This document shows positions 27,471 through 38,110 of a stretch of 64,000 nt of DNA, piece after piece. Origin of the DNA: Sphingorhabdus profundilacus (GTDB lineage: Bacteria; Pseudomonadota; Alphaproteobacteria; Sphingomonadales; Sphingomonadaceae); contig NZ_SDWJ01000001.1 of assembly GCF_009769755.1 (NCBI RefSeq), forward strand, positions 744,001 through 808,000, read 5' to 3'. The position numbers were made by a program, and so were the translations under genes. The notes under the pieces are model-generated. The model had not been told where the DNA came from. It was given only the letters and a program-made list of their open reading frames with translations, and searched no databases. The stretch's first letter is position 1; every line of letters begins with the position of its first letter.

Positions 27471-28134
27471 CGCAGCACATATCCCTGACGAAGCAGAAAC
27501 CCGCGCAAAGTGGGGCAATTTTGCTTTCTCGCCCGAATATAAGAAGAAAGCCGACATCTATATCGGCCGCTACCCCGCTGGTCGTCAGCAATCAGCGGTG
27601 ATGGCGCTGCTCGACCTTGCCCAGCGGCAGGTTGGAGAAGAGACGAAGACGCAGGGCTGGCTGCCGGTTCCGGTCATCGAATATGTCGCCCAATATCTCG
27701 GCATGCCCTATATGCGCGCCTATGAGGTTGCGACCTTCTACACCATGTACAACCTTGCGCCCGTTGGCCGTTATCATGTGCAGGTGTGCGGAACGACCCC
27801 GTGCATGCTGCGTGGATCGGACGATATCATGGCGGCGTGCAAAAACCGCGGTCTTGTCAAAGGTGCGACCACGCCGGACGGTTTGTTCACGCTGACCGAA
27901 GTCGAGTGCATGGGCAACTGTTCCTCCGCACCGATGGTCCAGATCAACGATGATAATTTCGAAGATCTCGATTATGACAGCATGACCGCGATCCTTGGGG
28001 ATCTGGCCGATGGTAAGCAGCCCAAGATTGGCACGCAATTGCCCGGACGGCATACGGTGGAACCCTATGGCGGGCCGACGACATTGAAGGCGATGGTCGA
28101 CAAGAATCATGATTATCGGGGGGAGTGGAAGTGA
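27463..28134 (+). CDS. nuoE: NADH-quinone oxidoreductase subunit E
   Basis: The 24-kDa flavoprotein partner carrying the N1a 2Fe-2S cluster. The 223-residue protein has YPAGRQQSAVMALLDLAQRQ, YVAQYLGMPYMRAYEVATFY, and the four Cys ligands in VQVCGTTPCMLRG and EVECMGNCSSAP. ATG 27463 is preferred over a longer frame. It is followed by a palindromic repeat (28158-28233) rather than directly by nuoF. Confidence 0.96.
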   Translation: MADAAHIPDEAETRAKWGNFAFSPEYKKKADIYIGRYPAGRQQSAVMALLDLAQRQVGEETKTQGWLPVPVIEYVAQYLGMPYMRAYEVATFYTMYNLAPVGRYHVQVCGTTPCMLRGSDDIMAACKNRGLVKGATTPDGLFTLTEVECMGNCSSAPMVQINDDNFEDLDYDSMTAILGDLADGKQPKIGTQLPGRHTVEPYGGPTTLKAMVDKNHDYRGEWK

Positions 28135-28157
28135 ATCAACTTTTACACTCTACCCAC

Positions 28158-28233
28158 CGTCACCCTGAACTTGGTTCAGGGTCCTACTTCAGGACGTTGA
28201 AAACTAAGATGCTGAAACAAGTTCAGCATGACG
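28158..28233. repeat. Palindromic repeat copy 1 (REP-like), nuoE/nuoF gap
   Basis: Two hairpins back to back: CCCTGAACTTGGTTCAGGG and ATGCTGAAACAAGTTCAGCAT, bordered by CGTCA and TGACG so the whole unit is an inverted repeat. Same family as the copies at 29705, 31842, 34125, 56804, 57217 and 59811. Confidence 0.9.
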
Positions 28234-28258
28234 GGTTTTTGAAGTGGGAGCTAAACTA

Positions 28259-28396
28259 ATGGAATGGCTTCCCCTCATCGGCGTTCTGGTCGCCGCATTC
28301 GTCGCTTGGAAATTGCTGACCGGCATCATTAAGCTCGCGGTAATCGGTCTGATCATCGCAGGCGGTGCCTGGTTCATGCTGGGAGGATTGGGTTGA
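28259..28396 (+). CDS. Tiny membrane protein encoded just before nuoF
   Basis: A 45-residue ORF, ATG 28259 to TGA 28394-28396, with the stop overlapping the nuoF ATG (TGATG). It is almost all hydrophobic: [20 protein letters not shown] and then [19 protein letters not shown]. Purine-rich GTGGGAG lies 8-14 nt upstream of the ATG. Two short helices are possible. No family recognised. The codon-level overlap with nuoF argues that it is real. Confidence 0.6.
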   Translation: MEWLPLIGVLVAAFVAWKLLTGIIKLAVIGLIIAGGAWFMLGGLG

Positions 28397-29685
28397 TGCT
28401 CCAGGATAAAGACCGTATTTTCACCAACCTCTATGGCTATCAGGATTTCGGCCTGAAAGCTGCGCAAAAGCGTGGAGATTGGGACAAGACTGCCGCTTTG
28501 ATGAAAGTCGGGCAGGATGCGATTATCGAGGAAGTGAAAGCTTCCGGTTTGCGCGGACGCGGCGGGGCAGGGTTCCCGACGGGGATGAAGTGGAGCTTCA
28601 TGCCCAAGGCTCCGACACCCGAACGTCCCAACTTTCTCGTCATCAACGCCGATGAATCTGAGCCCGGTTCGTGCAAGGACCGCGAAATCATCCGTCATGA
28701 TCCGCACAAGCTGATCGAAGGTGCGCTGATTGCTGGTTTCGCCATGCGCGCCCGGGCCGCCTATATCTACATTCGCGGCGAATATATTTTCGAAGCCAAG
28801 GTCCTCGAAAAGGCTGTGGCCGAGGCGTATGCCGCTGGCCTGCTCGGCAAGAATGCTGCCAAATCGGGCTATGATTTCGACGTCTTCGTCCATCGCGGCG
28901 CAGGCGCATATATTTGCGGTGAAGAAACCGCGATGATCGAAAGTCTGGAAGGCAAAAAAGGCCAACCGCGCCTGAAACCGCCTTTCCCGGCAGGCGCCGG
29001 CCTTTATGGCTGCCCGACGACTGTGAACAATGTGGAGAGCATCGCGGTGGTTCCGACCATCCTGCGGCGCGGCGCTGCGTGGTTCAAAAGCTTTGGCCGT
29101 GAAAACAACCATGGCACGAAGCTGTTCCAGATCTCGGGCCATGTCGAAAAGCCCTGCGTCGTCGAAGAGTCGATGAGCATTCCGTTCCGCGAGTTGATTG
29201 AAAAGCATTGCGGCGGTGTGCGCGGCGGGTGGGACAATCTGCTCGCAGTGATCCCCGGCGGATCGTCGGTTCCTTTGGTTCCCGCCGCCATGATGATGGA
29301 CGTGCCGATGGATTTCGACGGCTGCAAGGAAGTCGGCTCCGGTCTTGGCACTGCCGCGGTCATCGTAATGGACAAGTCCACCGACATCGTCCGCGCCATT
29401 TCGCGGTTATCGTATTTCTACAAGCATGAAAGCTGCGGCCAATGCACGCCGTGCCGTGAAGGAACAGGCTGGATGTGGCGTGTGATGGAACGCATGCGTA
29501 CCGGCGATGCCGCGGCATCCGAGATCGACATGCTGTATGAAGTCACCAAACAGGTCGAAGGCCACACCATCTGCGCGCTTGGCGATGCAGCGGCGTGGCC
29601 GATTCAGGGCCTCATCAAGCATTTCCGCCCCGAGATGGAGCGACGGATTGCGGAACGCGGCGCGATGTTGGAGGCGGCGGAGTGA
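28396..29685 (+). CDS. nuoF: NADH-quinone oxidoreductase subunit F
   Basis: The 51-kDa subunit that binds NADH and FMN and carries cluster N3. The 429-residue product has [13 protein letters not shown] (FMN), [29 protein letters not shown] (NADH) and [15 protein letters not shown] (4Fe-4S). ATG at 28396 is chosen; a TTG directly upstream would add one residue. Followed by repeat copy 2. Confidence 0.96.
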   Translation: MLQDKDRIFTNLYGYQDFGLKAAQKRGDWDKTAALMKVGQDAIIEEVKASGLRGRGGAGFPTGMKWSFMPKAPTPERPNFLVINADESEPGSCKDREIIRHDPHKLIEGALIAGFAMRARAAYIYIRGEYIFEAKVLEKAVAEAYAAGLLGKNAAKSGYDFDVFVHRGAGAYICGEETAMIESLEGKKGQPRLKPPFPAGAGLYGCPTTVNNVESIAVVPTILRRGAAWFKSFGRENNHGTKLFQISGHVEKPCVVEESMSIPFRELIEKHCGGVRGGWDNLLAVIPGGSSVPLVPAAMMMDVPMDFDGCKEVGSGLGTAAVIVMDKSTDIVRAISRLSYFYKHESCGQCTPCREGTGWMWRVMERMRTGDAAASEIDMLYEVTKQVEGHTICALGDAAAWPIQGLIKHFRPEMERRIAERGAMLEAAE

Positions 29686-29704
29686 CGCATAACTCAGCCA
29701 CCAC

Positions 29705-29793
29705 CGTCACCCTGAACTTGTTTCAGGGTCTATTTAGCCTTTCTAGCTCCGGACGTGCTTCACGATGGATGCTGAAACAAGTTCAGCATGACG
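29705..29793. repeat. Palindromic repeat copy 2, nuoF/nuoG gap
   Basis: CCCTGAACTTGTTTCAGGG at the left and ATGCTGAAACAAGTTCAGCAT at the right, bordered by CGTCA and TGACG, with a 40-nt middle unlike that of the other copies. Confidence 0.9.
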
Positions 29794-29814
29794 GTAAAGT
29801 AAAAGGTTCGGTCC

Positions 29815-31815
29815 ATGCCTAAAGTCACTGTAGACGGCCTCGAAATCGAAGTCCCCGCTGGAGCCACCGTGCTGCAAGCATGTGAGCTTGCGGGCAAGGA
29901 AATTCCGCGTTTCTGCTATCATGAGCGGCTGTCCATTGCGGGCAATTGCCGTATGTGTCTGGTGGAGGTTGCTCCCGGTCCACCCAAGCCGCAGGCAAGT
30001 TGCGCACTGCCTGCGACCGAAGGGCAAATCATCAAGACCGACAGCCCGATGGTGAAGAAGGCGCGGGAAGGGGTGATGGAGTTCCTCCTGATCAACCACC
30101 CGCTCGATTGCCCGATTTGCGATCAGGGCGGGGAATGCGATTTGCAGGACCAGTCCGTGGCCTATGGCCGGGGCGCCTCGCGCTATGATGAGAATAAGCG
30201 TGCGGTGACCGAGAAATATATGGGCCCTATCGTCAAGACGGTGATGACCCGCTGCATCCAGTGCACCCGCTGCGTCCGTTTTGCGGAAGAAGTTGCAGGA
30301 ATTGAAGAAATCGGTGCAATCGGTCGCGGCGAGAATATGCAGATCACCAGCTATCTGGAACGTGCGGTGACCAGCGAATTGTCCGGCAATGTGGTTGACC
30401 TGTGCCCCGTGGGCGCGCTGACGTCGAAACCTTATGCGTTTGAGGCCCGTCCGTGGGAACTCAAAAAGACGCCGAGCATCGACGTTATGGATGCCGTTGG
30501 CACCAATATCCGTCTCGACAGCCGGGGTCGTGCCGTGCTGCGCGCTTTGCCGCGGATCAACGATGATGTGAATGAAGAATGGGCGTCGGATAAAACCCGT
30601 CACGCCGTCGACGGTTTGACCCATCGTCGCCTCGACAAGCCTTATGTCCGCAAGGACGGCAAGCTGGTCGCCGTAAGCTGGGCCGAGGCATTTGACGCTG
30701 TGAAGGCACATTGGTCGGGCGAAGCCGCGGTGCTTGCAGGTGACCAGGTCGATTGCGAAACCATGTTCGCCGCGCGCGAGCTTGCCGGTTCGGCGATGCT
30801 CGAAGGCCGCCAGACCGGTCTTGCCTATGACACCTCGTCGTTGAGCGCGGTTAATTTCAATACCACCATCGCTGGCATCGAAAATGCCGATGTCATTTTG
30901 CTCGTGGGCAGCGACCTGCGTCGCGAAGCCGCGTTGGTAAACACCCGTGTGCAGAAGGCTGTCCGCAAAAAGGGTGCGAAGGTTTTCGCGATCGGTCCGG
31001 TGACCGACCTGACTTATAAGGTCGAGTGGCTGGGCGACGATCTTTCGGCCTTGACCAAAGCGTCCAAGGCGTTGGCGGATGCATTGAAGGCGGCTGAGCG
31101 TCCCGCGATCATCGTCGGCGGCGGCGCTCTCCGCTACGAAGGCGTCCACGGCGCGGCATTGGCCTTTGCCAAAAAGTATAAATTGGTGCGTGATGGCTGG
31201 AACGGTTTCAACGTCCTGCATTTCGCGGCGGCCCGCATGGGTGGCCTGATGCTGGGTTATGCCTATGACGGCGGAATCAAGGCATTGGCGAAGAAAAAGC
31301 CGAAGCTGGCGTTTTTCCTTGGTGCGGATGAGGTGGATTACAGCCTCTTTGCCAAGACGTTCAAAGTCTATGTCGGCCATCACGGCGATCAGGGCGCACA
31401 TCATGCCGATGTGATCCTGCCGGGTGCAGCTTACAGCGAAAAATCCGGTACCTATGTAAACCTCGAAGGTCGCGTCCAGCGCGGTGAACGTGCGATATTC
31501 CCGCCCGGAGATGCCCGTGAAGATTGGGCGATTTTCCGTGCGCTGTCCGATGTGCTCGGCAAGCGTCTGCCATTCGATAGTCTTGATGCGCTGCATGCAG
31601 AAATGGCGAAGGCCGTTCCTGCTCTCGGCGTAGAAGGTCTGGCCAATTATGGCTGGAGCGAACCCAAACTGCCTGCGATGGTCAGCGGCAAGATCGCCGA
31701 CTATCCGATCAAGGATTTTTACCTCACCAACGCCATTTGCCGCGCGTCGGAGACGATGCAACGCTGCTCGGCCGAACTGGTGCATGGTGAAGAGTTTCTG
31801 GAGGCAGCGGAATGA
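29815..31815 (+). CDS. nuoG: NADH-quinone oxidoreductase subunit G
   Basis: The 75-kDa subunit with an N-terminal ferredoxin part and a molybdopterin-oxidoreductase-like C-terminal part. The 666-residue product has the N1b 2Fe-2S ligands in CYHERLSIAGNCRMCLVE, His/Cys ligands of N5 in HPLDCPICDQGGECDLQDQ, and N4 Cys in CIQCTRCVRFAEEV. The extra N7 cluster motif of some NuoG proteins was not seen. Length is that of alphaproteobacterial and mitochondrial-type subunits (about 690). Confidence 0.95.
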   Translation: MPKVTVDGLEIEVPAGATVLQACELAGKEIPRFCYHERLSIAGNCRMCLVEVAPGPPKPQASCALPATEGQIIKTDSPMVKKAREGVMEFLLINHPLDCPICDQGGECDLQDQSVAYGRGASRYDENKRAVTEKYMGPIVKTVMTRCIQCTRCVRFAEEVAGIEEIGAIGRGENMQITSYLERAVTSELSGNVVDLCPVGALTSKPYAFEARPWELKKTPSIDVMDAVGTNIRLDSRGRAVLRALPRINDDVNEEWASDKTRHAVDGLTHRRLDKPYVRKDGKLVAVSWAEAFDAVKAHWSGEAAVLAGDQVDCETMFAARELAGSAMLEGRQTGLAYDTSSLSAVNFNTTIAGIENADVILLVGSDLRREAALVNTRVQKAVRKKGAKVFAIGPVTDLTYKVEWLGDDLSALTKASKALADALKAAERPAIIVGGGALRYEGVHGAALAFAKKYKLVRDGWNGFNVLHFAAARMGGLMLGYAYDGGIKALAKKKPKLAFFLGADEVDYSLFAKTFKVYVGHHGDQGAHHADVILPGAAYSEKSGTYVNLEGRVQRGERAIFPPGDAREDWAIFRALSDVLGKRLPFDSLDALHAEMAKAVPALGVEGLANYGWSEPKLPAMVSGKIADYPIKDFYLTNAICRASETMQRCSAELVHGEEFLEAAE

Positions 31816-31841
31816 GAGCACAGCGCGCCACGACGCACACT

Positions 31842-31917
31842 GTCACCCTGAACTTGTTTCAGGGTCTTACTGCTGCGACATCAATAACTAAGATGCTGAA
31901 ACAAGTTCAGCATGACG
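31842..31917. repeat. Palindromic repeat copy 3, nuoG/nuoH gap
   Basis: GTCACCCTGAACTTGTTTCA at the left and the ATGCTGAAACAAGTTCAGCAT arm at the right, the same two-hairpin unit. It fills most of the 118-bp gap before the nuoH GTG. Confidence 0.9.
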
Positions 31918-31933
31918 CATTGGGGGAAGTGAA

Positions 31934-32980
31934 GTGACCTCATTCTTCCAATCCCTCGGCATGTCCTATGAAGGTGCGTGGTTTACCGCCACCATTGCCG
32001 GAATTTTGCTAATCGCGTTACCGCTCATGCTGGCGGTTGCGATGATCATTTATGCGGAACGGAAATTATGGGCGGCTTTTGCGCTGCGCCGTGGTCCGAA
32101 CGTTGTGGGTCCTTTCGGCGTTTTGCAATCTTTTGCCGACGGCTTGAAGGTGTTCCTTCAGGAAACAATCATCCCAAGCGCGTCGAACCGTGGCCTGTTC
32201 CTGATCGCGCCGATCATTACCTTTACCGTGGCGTTGATGGCGTGGGCGGTCATACCCTTTGCCGATGGCGTCGTGCTTGCCGATATCAATGTCGGCCTGC
32301 TCTACATCCTCGCGATCAGCAGTCTCGGCGTCTACGGCGTCGTGATTTCGGGTTGGGCATCCAACTCCAAATATCCTTTCTATTCCGCGATGCGCGCAGC
32401 GGCACAGATGATTTCCTATGAAGTGTCCATCGGTTTCATCCTGATCTGCGTCGTCCTGTGGGCTGGCACGTTCAACATGGGCGGCATTATTGAGGCGCAA
32501 AAGGGCCATGTGCTGGGCTTTATCAACGCTTTTGCGCTTAACCCGCTGCTGTTCCCGATATCTGTGATGTTCCTGATCAGCGCTATGGCCGAAACAGCAC
32601 GTGCGCCATTCGATTTGACTGAAGCGGAAAGCGAACTGGTTGCCGGGTACCAGACCGAATATTCGTCGATGGCCTTCGCACTCTTCTGGCTTGGTGAATA
32701 TGCCAATGTGCTACTGATGTGCGCGCTGAACGCGATCCTTTTCTGGGGCGGATGGCTGCCACCGGTCGATTGGGCACCGCTCTATATGGTGCCGGGCATC
32801 ATATGGTTCTTTACCAAAATCCTCGTGATGTTCTTCATCTTCGCCTGGGTAAAATCCACCGTGCCGCGTTACCGCTATGACCAGTTGATGCGTCTGGGCT
32901 GGAAGATATTCCTGCCGATATCGCTCTTCTGGGTATTTCTGGTGAGCGGATACCTCATGTACACGGGACATTTTGCATGA
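31934..32980 (+). CDS. nuoH: NADH-quinone oxidoreductase subunit H
   Basis: Membrane subunit (ND1-type) forming part of the quinone tunnel. The 348-residue product has about eight TM helices and the conserved loops [41 protein letters not shown] and [21 protein letters not shown]. Start is GTG at 31934 with GGGGGAAG upstream. ATGA overlap with nuoI. Confidence 0.96.
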   Translation: MTSFFQSLGMSYEGAWFTATIAGILLIALPLMLAVAMIIYAERKLWAAFALRRGPNVVGPFGVLQSFADGLKVFLQETIIPSASNRGLFLIAPIITFTVALMAWAVIPFADGVVLADINVGLLYILAISSLGVYGVVISGWASNSKYPFYSAMRAAAQMISYEVSIGFILICVVLWAGTFNMGGIIEAQKGHVLGFINAFALNPLLFPISVMFLISAMAETARAPFDLTEAESELVAGYQTEYSSMAFALFWLGEYANVLLMCALNAILFWGGWLPPVDWAPLYMVPGIIWFFTKILVMFFIFAWVKSTVPRYRYDQLMRLGWKIFLPISLFWVFLVSGYLMYTGHFA

Positions 32981-33465
32981 CCACCATTGCCCATCTCATA
33001 AAGTCCTTCACCCTGTGGGAATTCGTCAAGGCGCATTGGCTGACCTTGCAATATTTCTTCAAGCCCAAGGCGACGGTGAACTATCCGTTTGAAAAGAACC
33101 CGCTGTCGCCGCGTTTCCGGGGCGAACATGCGCTGCGGCGTTATCCCAATGGCGAAGAACGCTGCATCGCATGCAAGCTGTGCGAGGCGGTGTGTCCGGC
33201 GCAAGCAATCACCATCGAGGCCGAACCTCGCGAAGACGGCAGCCGCCGGACTACGCGCTACGACATTGATATGACGAAGTGCATCTATTGCGGTTTCTGT
33301 CAGGAAGCCTGCCCTGTCGATGCCATCGTTGAAGGGCCGAATTTTGAATATGCCACCGAAACGCGTGAGGAGCTTCTCTATGACAAGAACAAGCTGCTCG
33401 CCAACGGCGACAAATGGGAACGCGCGATTGCTGCGAACCTTGCCGCCGATGCGGCCTATCGATAA
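32977..33465 (+). CDS. nuoI: NADH-quinone oxidoreductase subunit I
   Basis: The 23-kDa subunit carrying clusters N6a and N6b. The 162-residue product has two ferredoxin motifs: [14 protein letters not shown] and [14 protein letters not shown]. The N-terminal [17 protein letters not shown] is typical. It starts in the end of nuoH and ends 12 nt before the nuoJ GTG. Confidence 0.96.
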   Translation: MTTIAHLIKSFTLWEFVKAHWLTLQYFFKPKATVNYPFEKNPLSPRFRGEHALRRYPNGEERCIACKLCEAVCPAQAITIEAEPREDGSRRTTRYDIDMTKCIYCGFCQEACPVDAIVEGPNFEYATETREELLYDKNKLLANGDKWERAIAANLAADAAYR

Positions 33466-33477
33466 GGGGCGCGGATT

Positions 33478-34098
33478 GTGATTCAGGTCATCTCATTTTA
33501 CCTCTTCGCCAGTATCCTCATCGCGTCCGCCGCGATGGTGATATTTGCGCGCAATCCGGTGCACAGCGTGCTGTGGCTGATCGTTGCCTTTTTTAACGCG
33601 GCGGGCCTGATGGTCCTGATCGGTGCGGAATTTATCGCGATGCTGCTCGTCATTGTCTATGTTGGCGCGGTGGCGGTGCTGTTCCTCTTTGTCGTGATGA
33701 TGCTCGACATAGATTTTACCGAATTGCGGGCCGGTTTCGTCAAAAATGTACCGCTCGGGCTCTTGCTGGCGGTGATATTGGTAGCCGAGCTCATTCTTGG
33801 CATCGGTGCCTATCGCGCAGGCGCGGTCAAGCTTGGCATTCCAGAGGCTGGACCGGCAACGGTGTCCAACAGCGTGCCGAATATCGAGGCGATAGGGAAC
33901 CTGCTCTACAGCAAATATATCTTCCTGTTCGAAAGCGCCGGTTTGATCCTGCTCGTTGCCATGGTGGGCGCGATTGTTCTGACCCACCGCCGTAGTCACG
34001 GCACAAAGGGCCAGAATATCAACAGCCAGAATATGCGCCGTCCACAGGATGCGACGCGCAATGTGAATCAGCCGGTCGGGCAGGGGGTCGAACTGTGA
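33478..34098 (+). CDS. nuoJ: NADH-quinone oxidoreductase subunit J
   Basis: Membrane subunit (ND6-type), 206 residues with five TM helices. Conserved segment FIAMLLVIVYVGAVAVLFLF (third helix with the pi-bulge region). Polar C-terminal tail after residue about 175 (NINSQNMRRPQDATRNVNQP). Start is GTG at 33478. A repeat copy follows before nuoK. Confidence 0.95.
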   Translation: MIQVISFYLFASILIASAAMVIFARNPVHSVLWLIVAFFNAAGLMVLIGAEFIAMLLVIVYVGAVAVLFLFVVMMLDIDFTELRAGFVKNVPLGLLLAVILVAELILGIGAYRAGAVKLGIPEAGPATVSNSVPNIEAIGNLLYSKYIFLFESAGLILLVAMVGAIVLTHRRSHGTKGQNINSQNMRRPQDATRNVNQPVGQGVEL

Positions 34099-34124
34099 TA
34101 CGTCATGCTTACAACGCCAAAACT

Positions 34125-34203
34125 GTCACCCTGAACTTGGTTCAGGGTCTTACTATCGCTGTGCCGTCGAAAATTAAGATGCTGAAACAAGTTCAGCATG
34201 ACG
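34125..34203. repeat. Palindromic repeat copy 4, nuoJ/nuoK gap
   Basis: CCCTGAACTTGGTTCAGGG arm and ATGCTGAAACAAGTTCAGCAT arm, ending TGACG at 34203, 25 nt before the nuoK GTG. The left arm carries the same GGTT variant as copy 1. Confidence 0.9.
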
Positions 34204-34228
34204 GTTTTGGGAAATTGGGGCTGGGCCA

Positions 34229-34534
34229 GTGATTGGGATCGAACATTATCTCGTGGTCAGCTCCATCCTGTTCGTGATGGGCGTGCTGGGCATTTTCCTG
34301 AACCGCAAAAATGTCATCATCATTTTGATGGCGATCGAGCTGATCCTGCTCGCCGTGAACATCAACCTTGTGGCCTTCAGCGCTTTCTTAGGCGATTTGA
34401 CCGGTCAGATTTTTGCGATGTTCGTGCTGACTGTTGCCGCCAGTGAGGCGGCAATCGGGCTTGCCATTTTGGTTATCTATTTCCGTGGTCGCGGCACGAT
34501 TGCCGTCGACGATGTCAATCGGATGAAGGGGTGA
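34229..34534 (+). CDS. nuoK: NADH-quinone oxidoreductase subunit K
   Basis: ND4L-type membrane subunit of 101 residues with three TM helices. It has [20 protein letters not shown] (conserved membrane Glu) and [20 protein letters not shown] (second conserved Glu). GTG start at 34229. It ends 7 nt before nuoL. Confidence 0.95.
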   Translation: MIGIEHYLVVSSILFVMGVLGIFLNRKNVIIILMAIELILLAVNINLVAFSAFLGDLTGQIFAMFVLTVAASEAAIGLAILVIYFRGRGTIAVDDVNRMKG

Positions 34535-34541
34535 ACATCCA

Positions 34542-36545
34542 GTGACTTCGATACATATCATCGTTTTCCTGCCGCTGCTGGCAGCGCTGATCGCCGGCCT
34601 TGGCCAGCGTTTCATCGGTACGGTTGCGGCCAAGACGATCACGACCGCTGGTCTGTTTACCGCCTGTCTTCTCAGTTGGCCAATTTTCATCGGCTTCCTG
34701 ACAGGCACTGAAAAGGCTTATGTCGAGCCCGTAATGACCTGGGTCCAGTCGGGCGCGCTTGCTTTTGACTGGGAATTGCGCGTCGACGCGCTGACGGCGG
34801 TCATGCTGGTGGTCATCACCACCGTATCTGCGCTCGTCCATCTATATAGCTGGGGCTATATGGAGGAAGATCCCGATCAGCCACGCTTCTTCGCCTATCT
34901 GTCGCTGTTTACCTTCGCCATGTTGATGCTGGTGACAGCGAACAATCTCGTGCAGATGTTCTTTGGTTGGGAAGGCGTGGGGCTTGCGTCCTATCTGCTG
35001 ATCGGTTTCTGGTACAAAAAGCCCAGCGCCAATGCGGCCGCGATCAAGGCATTTGTCGTCAACCGCGTCGGTGATTTGGGCTTCATGCTAGGCATTTTTG
35101 GTGTTTTCTGGCTGTTCGGTACGGTTTCGATCCCTGATATCCTTGCCGCTGCGCCGGACAAAGTAGGATCGAGCATCGGTTTCCTCGGCTACCGCGTGGA
35201 TACGATGAGCTTGCTCTGCGTCTTGCTGTTCATCGGCGCGATGGGTAAATCGGCACAGTTGGGGCTGCACACATGGCTTCCCGACGCGATGGAGGGCCCG
35301 ACACCAGTGTCGGCGCTGATCCACGCGGCAACGATGGTGACCGCTGGTGTGTTCATGGTCTGCCGTTTGTCGCCGCTGTTTGAAACAAGCCAGTTTGCGT
35401 TGAATGTCGTCACAATTATTGGTGCAACGACCGCGATCTTTGCCGCCACCGTCGGTCTGGTCCAGACCGATATCAAGCGCGTCATCGCCTATTCGACCTG
35501 CTCACAGCTCGGCTATATGTTCTTCGCCGCTGGAACCGGTGCCTATGGTGCCGCAATGTTCCATCTGTTTACCCACGCTTTCTTCAAGGCGTTGTTGTTC
35601 CTTGGCGCAGGATCGGTGATCCATGCGATGCACCATGAACAGGATATGCGCTATTATGGCGGTTTGCGGAAACATATCCCGCTGACTTTCTGGGCGATGA
35701 TGGCAGGAACGCTCGCCATTACCGGTGTGGGCATTGTCGGCGTGGGCGGATTTGCAGGTTTCTATTCGAAGGATGCCATTATCGAAGCTGCCTTTGCAAG
35801 CGGATCGACCTATCACATGTATGGCTTTGCTATCGGGGTCATCGCGGCATTGCTGACCAGCTTCTATAGCTGGCGGCTGATGTTCCTGACCTTCTTCGGA
35901 AAGCCGCGCTGGATACAGAGCGAGCACATCCAGCACAGCGTCCACAAGACGCCAGAGACCGCCTCAGATTCTACAGGCGGCTACCATCCGCATGAAAGTC
36001 CGTTGTCGATGCTGATCCCGCTTGGAGTGTTGACCCTCGGCGCGGTAATTGCAGGCTTCCTGTTCCATGGCGGCTTCATCGAGGCGGAGACAGGCAAGGG
36101 ATTCTGGGCCAATAGCACGCTCTATTTCAACGAGCATTTGATGCACGCGATGCATGAGGTGCCGTTGTGGGTGAAACTGTCGTCAACTGTGGCGATGCTG
36201 ACCGGTCTTGCCGTTGCGTATCTGATGTACCAGCGCTCTGACGATGCACCGCAGAAGGTCGCAACCATGTTCGCTCCGCTCTACCGTTTCTTCCTCAATA
36301 AATGGTATTTTGACGAGCTTTATAACCTGATCTTCGTCCGTCCGGCCTTCTGGCTTGGCCGCCTTTTCTGGCAGCAGGGGGACATTGGCATCATTGATAG
36401 ATATGGTCCCAACGGTTCAGCCGCGTTGGTGAACTTCAGCAGTCGGATGGCTGTGCGGATGCAGTCGGGATATCTTTACACCTATGCACTGGTCATGCTT
36501 CTGGGACTTGTCGCGGCGGTAAGCTGGATGATGGTGAAAGCATAA
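34542..36545 (+). CDS. nuoL: NADH-quinone oxidoreductase subunit L
   Basis: Distal antiporter-like proton-pumping subunit (ND5-type), 667 residues with about 16 TM helices. It has [17 protein letters not shown] (conserved Glu), [45 protein letters not shown] and a long C-terminal arm after residue about 480. GTG start at 34542. TAATG overlap with nuoM. Confidence 0.96.
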   Translation: MTSIHIIVFLPLLAALIAGLGQRFIGTVAAKTITTAGLFTACLLSWPIFIGFLTGTEKAYVEPVMTWVQSGALAFDWELRVDALTAVMLVVITTVSALVHLYSWGYMEEDPDQPRFFAYLSLFTFAMLMLVTANNLVQMFFGWEGVGLASYLLIGFWYKKPSANAAAIKAFVVNRVGDLGFMLGIFGVFWLFGTVSIPDILAAAPDKVGSSIGFLGYRVDTMSLLCVLLFIGAMGKSAQLGLHTWLPDAMEGPTPVSALIHAATMVTAGVFMVCRLSPLFETSQFALNVVTIIGATTAIFAATVGLVQTDIKRVIAYSTCSQLGYMFFAAGTGAYGAAMFHLFTHAFFKALLFLGAGSVIHAMHHEQDMRYYGGLRKHIPLTFWAMMAGTLAITGVGIVGVGGFAGFYSKDAIIEAAFASGSTYHMYGFAIGVIAALLTSFYSWRLMFLTFFGKPRWIQSEHIQHSVHKTPETASDSTGGYHPHESPLSMLIPLGVLTLGAVIAGFLFHGGFIEAETGKGFWANSTLYFNEHLMHAMHEVPLWVKLSSTVAMLTGLAVAYLMYQRSDDAPQKVATMFAPLYRFFLNKWYFDELYNLIFVRPAFWLGRLFWQQGDIGIIDRYGPNGSAALVNFSSRMAVRMQSGYLYTYALVMLLGLVAAVSWMMVKA

Positions 36546-38110
36546 TGAACGCCGCAGCACTCCCAATTCTTTCGATCATGCTGGCCATCCCGATGGTGGC
36601 CGCAATCGCCTGTTTGTTCGCGCGCGCCGAAACCGCCCGCCTGCTGGCCCTTTTCGCGACATTGCTTAATCTTGTTTTGGGTGTGTGGTTGTGGGTCAGC
36701 TATGATCCGGCGGGCGCGCAGTGGCAGTTTGTCGAAAACGAGCAATTATTTGGCCCCATAGGTTGGAAGCTCGGTATTGATGGTATTTCGTTGATGCTCA
36801 TCATGCTTTCGGTGTTTCTGATGCCGATTTGTATAGGGGCTAGCTGGCGCGCTATTCAGAGCCGTGTTGGCGAGTATATGGCCGCGTTCCTCCTTATGGA
36901 AACTTTGATGATCGGCGTGTTTGCCGCCCAGGATCTGCTGCTTTTCTACATCTTCTTCGAAGCCGGTCTGATCCCGATGTATCTGATTATCGGCATCTGG
37001 GGCGGGGCAGAGCGTATTTATGCTTCATATAAATTCTTCCTATATACGCTTCTCGGGTCGGTCGTGATGTTGATCGCAATGTTGTGGATGATCCAGACTG
37101 CTGGAACAGCAGACATCCCGACGCTGCTGAATACCGACTTCCCGGTCGAGGCACAGAAATGGCTGTGGCTGGCGTTCTTTGCGAGCTTTGCTGTCAAGAT
37201 GCCGATGTGGCCTGTCCATACATGGTTGCCGGATGCCCACGTTCAGGCACCGACCGCCGGTTCGGTCATTCTGGCGGGCGTTTTGCTGAAAATGGGCGGC
37301 TATGGCTTCCTGCGTTTCTCGCTGCCGATGTTTCCAGAAGCCAGTGCCGACTTCATTCCGCTGGTTTTCGGCCTTTCGATGATCGCCGTTGTATACACCT
37401 CTTTGGTTGCACTGGTGCAGAATGATATGAAGAAGCTGATCGCCTATTCGTCGGTTGCCCATATGGCGATTGTGACCGTCGGTCTCTTCACCTTTAACCA
37501 GCAAGGTATTGAAGGCGCGATTATCGTTATGTTGAGCCATGGTCTGGTCTCGGGCGCGCTGTTCCTGTGTGTCGGCGTGATTTACGACCGGCTGCATACA
37601 CGCGAAATCAATCGTTATGGTGGGTTGAGCATCAATATGCCCAAATATGCGCTGCTCTTCATGTTCTTTACGATGGCCAGCGTCGGGCTTCCCGGAACCA
37701 GCGGTTTTGTGGGCGAATTCCTGTCGCTGGCGGGTGCCTATAAGGTGTCGACCTGGGCTACTTTGATCGCAACCACCGGCATCATTTTGGGCGCGGGCTA
37801 TATGCTCTACCTCTATCGTCGTATTGCCTTTGGCGAGCAGAAAAATGCTGATGCGGCGGCAATGCCCGACATTGACGGCCGTGAAATCTGGCTGCTCGCG
37901 CCAATAGCGGCGGCGGTGTTGTGGATGGGGGTCTATCCCGAAAGCTTCCTCGGCCCCATACGCCGCGATGTGGCGACCATCGTAGAGCGGATTGAACGGG
38001 CTGCACCCGCAGGGGACAGCAAATTAAAGGCCAATGATCCCACGACCGCGAAATATCGGGTCAGGGGCCATGGCGAAGAAAAGAACAAGGCTGAGGGGAG
38101 CCAGCACTAA
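36545..38110 (+). CDS. nuoM: NADH-quinone oxidoreductase subunit M
   Basis: Antiporter-like pump subunit (ND4-type), 521 residues. It has [20 protein letters not shown] (conserved Glu), [20 protein letters not shown] and [11 protein letters not shown] polar C-terminal extension (about the last 35 residues, ending [13 protein letters not shown]) lies beyond the last helix. It overlaps nuoN by TAATG. Confidence 0.96.
   Translation: MNAAALPILSIMLAIPMVAAIACLFARAETARLLALFATLLNLVLGVWLWVSYDPAGAQWQFVENEQLFGPIGWKLGIDGISLMLIMLSVFLMPICIGASWRAIQSRVGEYMAAFLLMETLMIGVFAAQDLLLFYIFFEAGLIPMYLIIGIWGGAERIYASYKFFLYTLLGSVVMLIAMLWMIQTAGTADIPTLLNTDFPVEAQKWLWLAFFASFAVKMPMWPVHTWLPDAHVQAPTAGSVILAGVLLKMGGYGFLRFSLPMFPEASADFIPLVFGLSMIAVVYTSLVALVQNDMKKLIAYSSVAHMAIVTVGLFTFNQQGIEGAIIVMLSHGLVSGALFLCVGVIYDRLHTREINRYGGLSINMPKYALLFMFFTMASVGLPGTSGFVGEFLSLAGAYKVSTWATLIATTGIILGAGYMLYLYRRIAFGEQKNADAAAMPDIDGREIWLLAPIAAAVLWMGVYPESFLGPIRRDVATIVERIERAAPAGDSKLKANDPTTAKYRVRGHGEEKNKAEGSQH

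Noticed and set aside
28204-29208. Open frame of 334 codons opposite nuoF, and similar ones opposite nuoD, tkt, gap and comEC
   Set aside because: All mirror strong genes on the other strand, have no ribosome binding site and no recognisable family.
29743-31821. Long open frame (692 codons) on the minus strand opposite nuoG
   Set aside because: It runs antisense through the well-conserved nuoG and has His/Arg/Gln-rich composition typical of the reverse strand of GC-rich genes. No domain was recognised.
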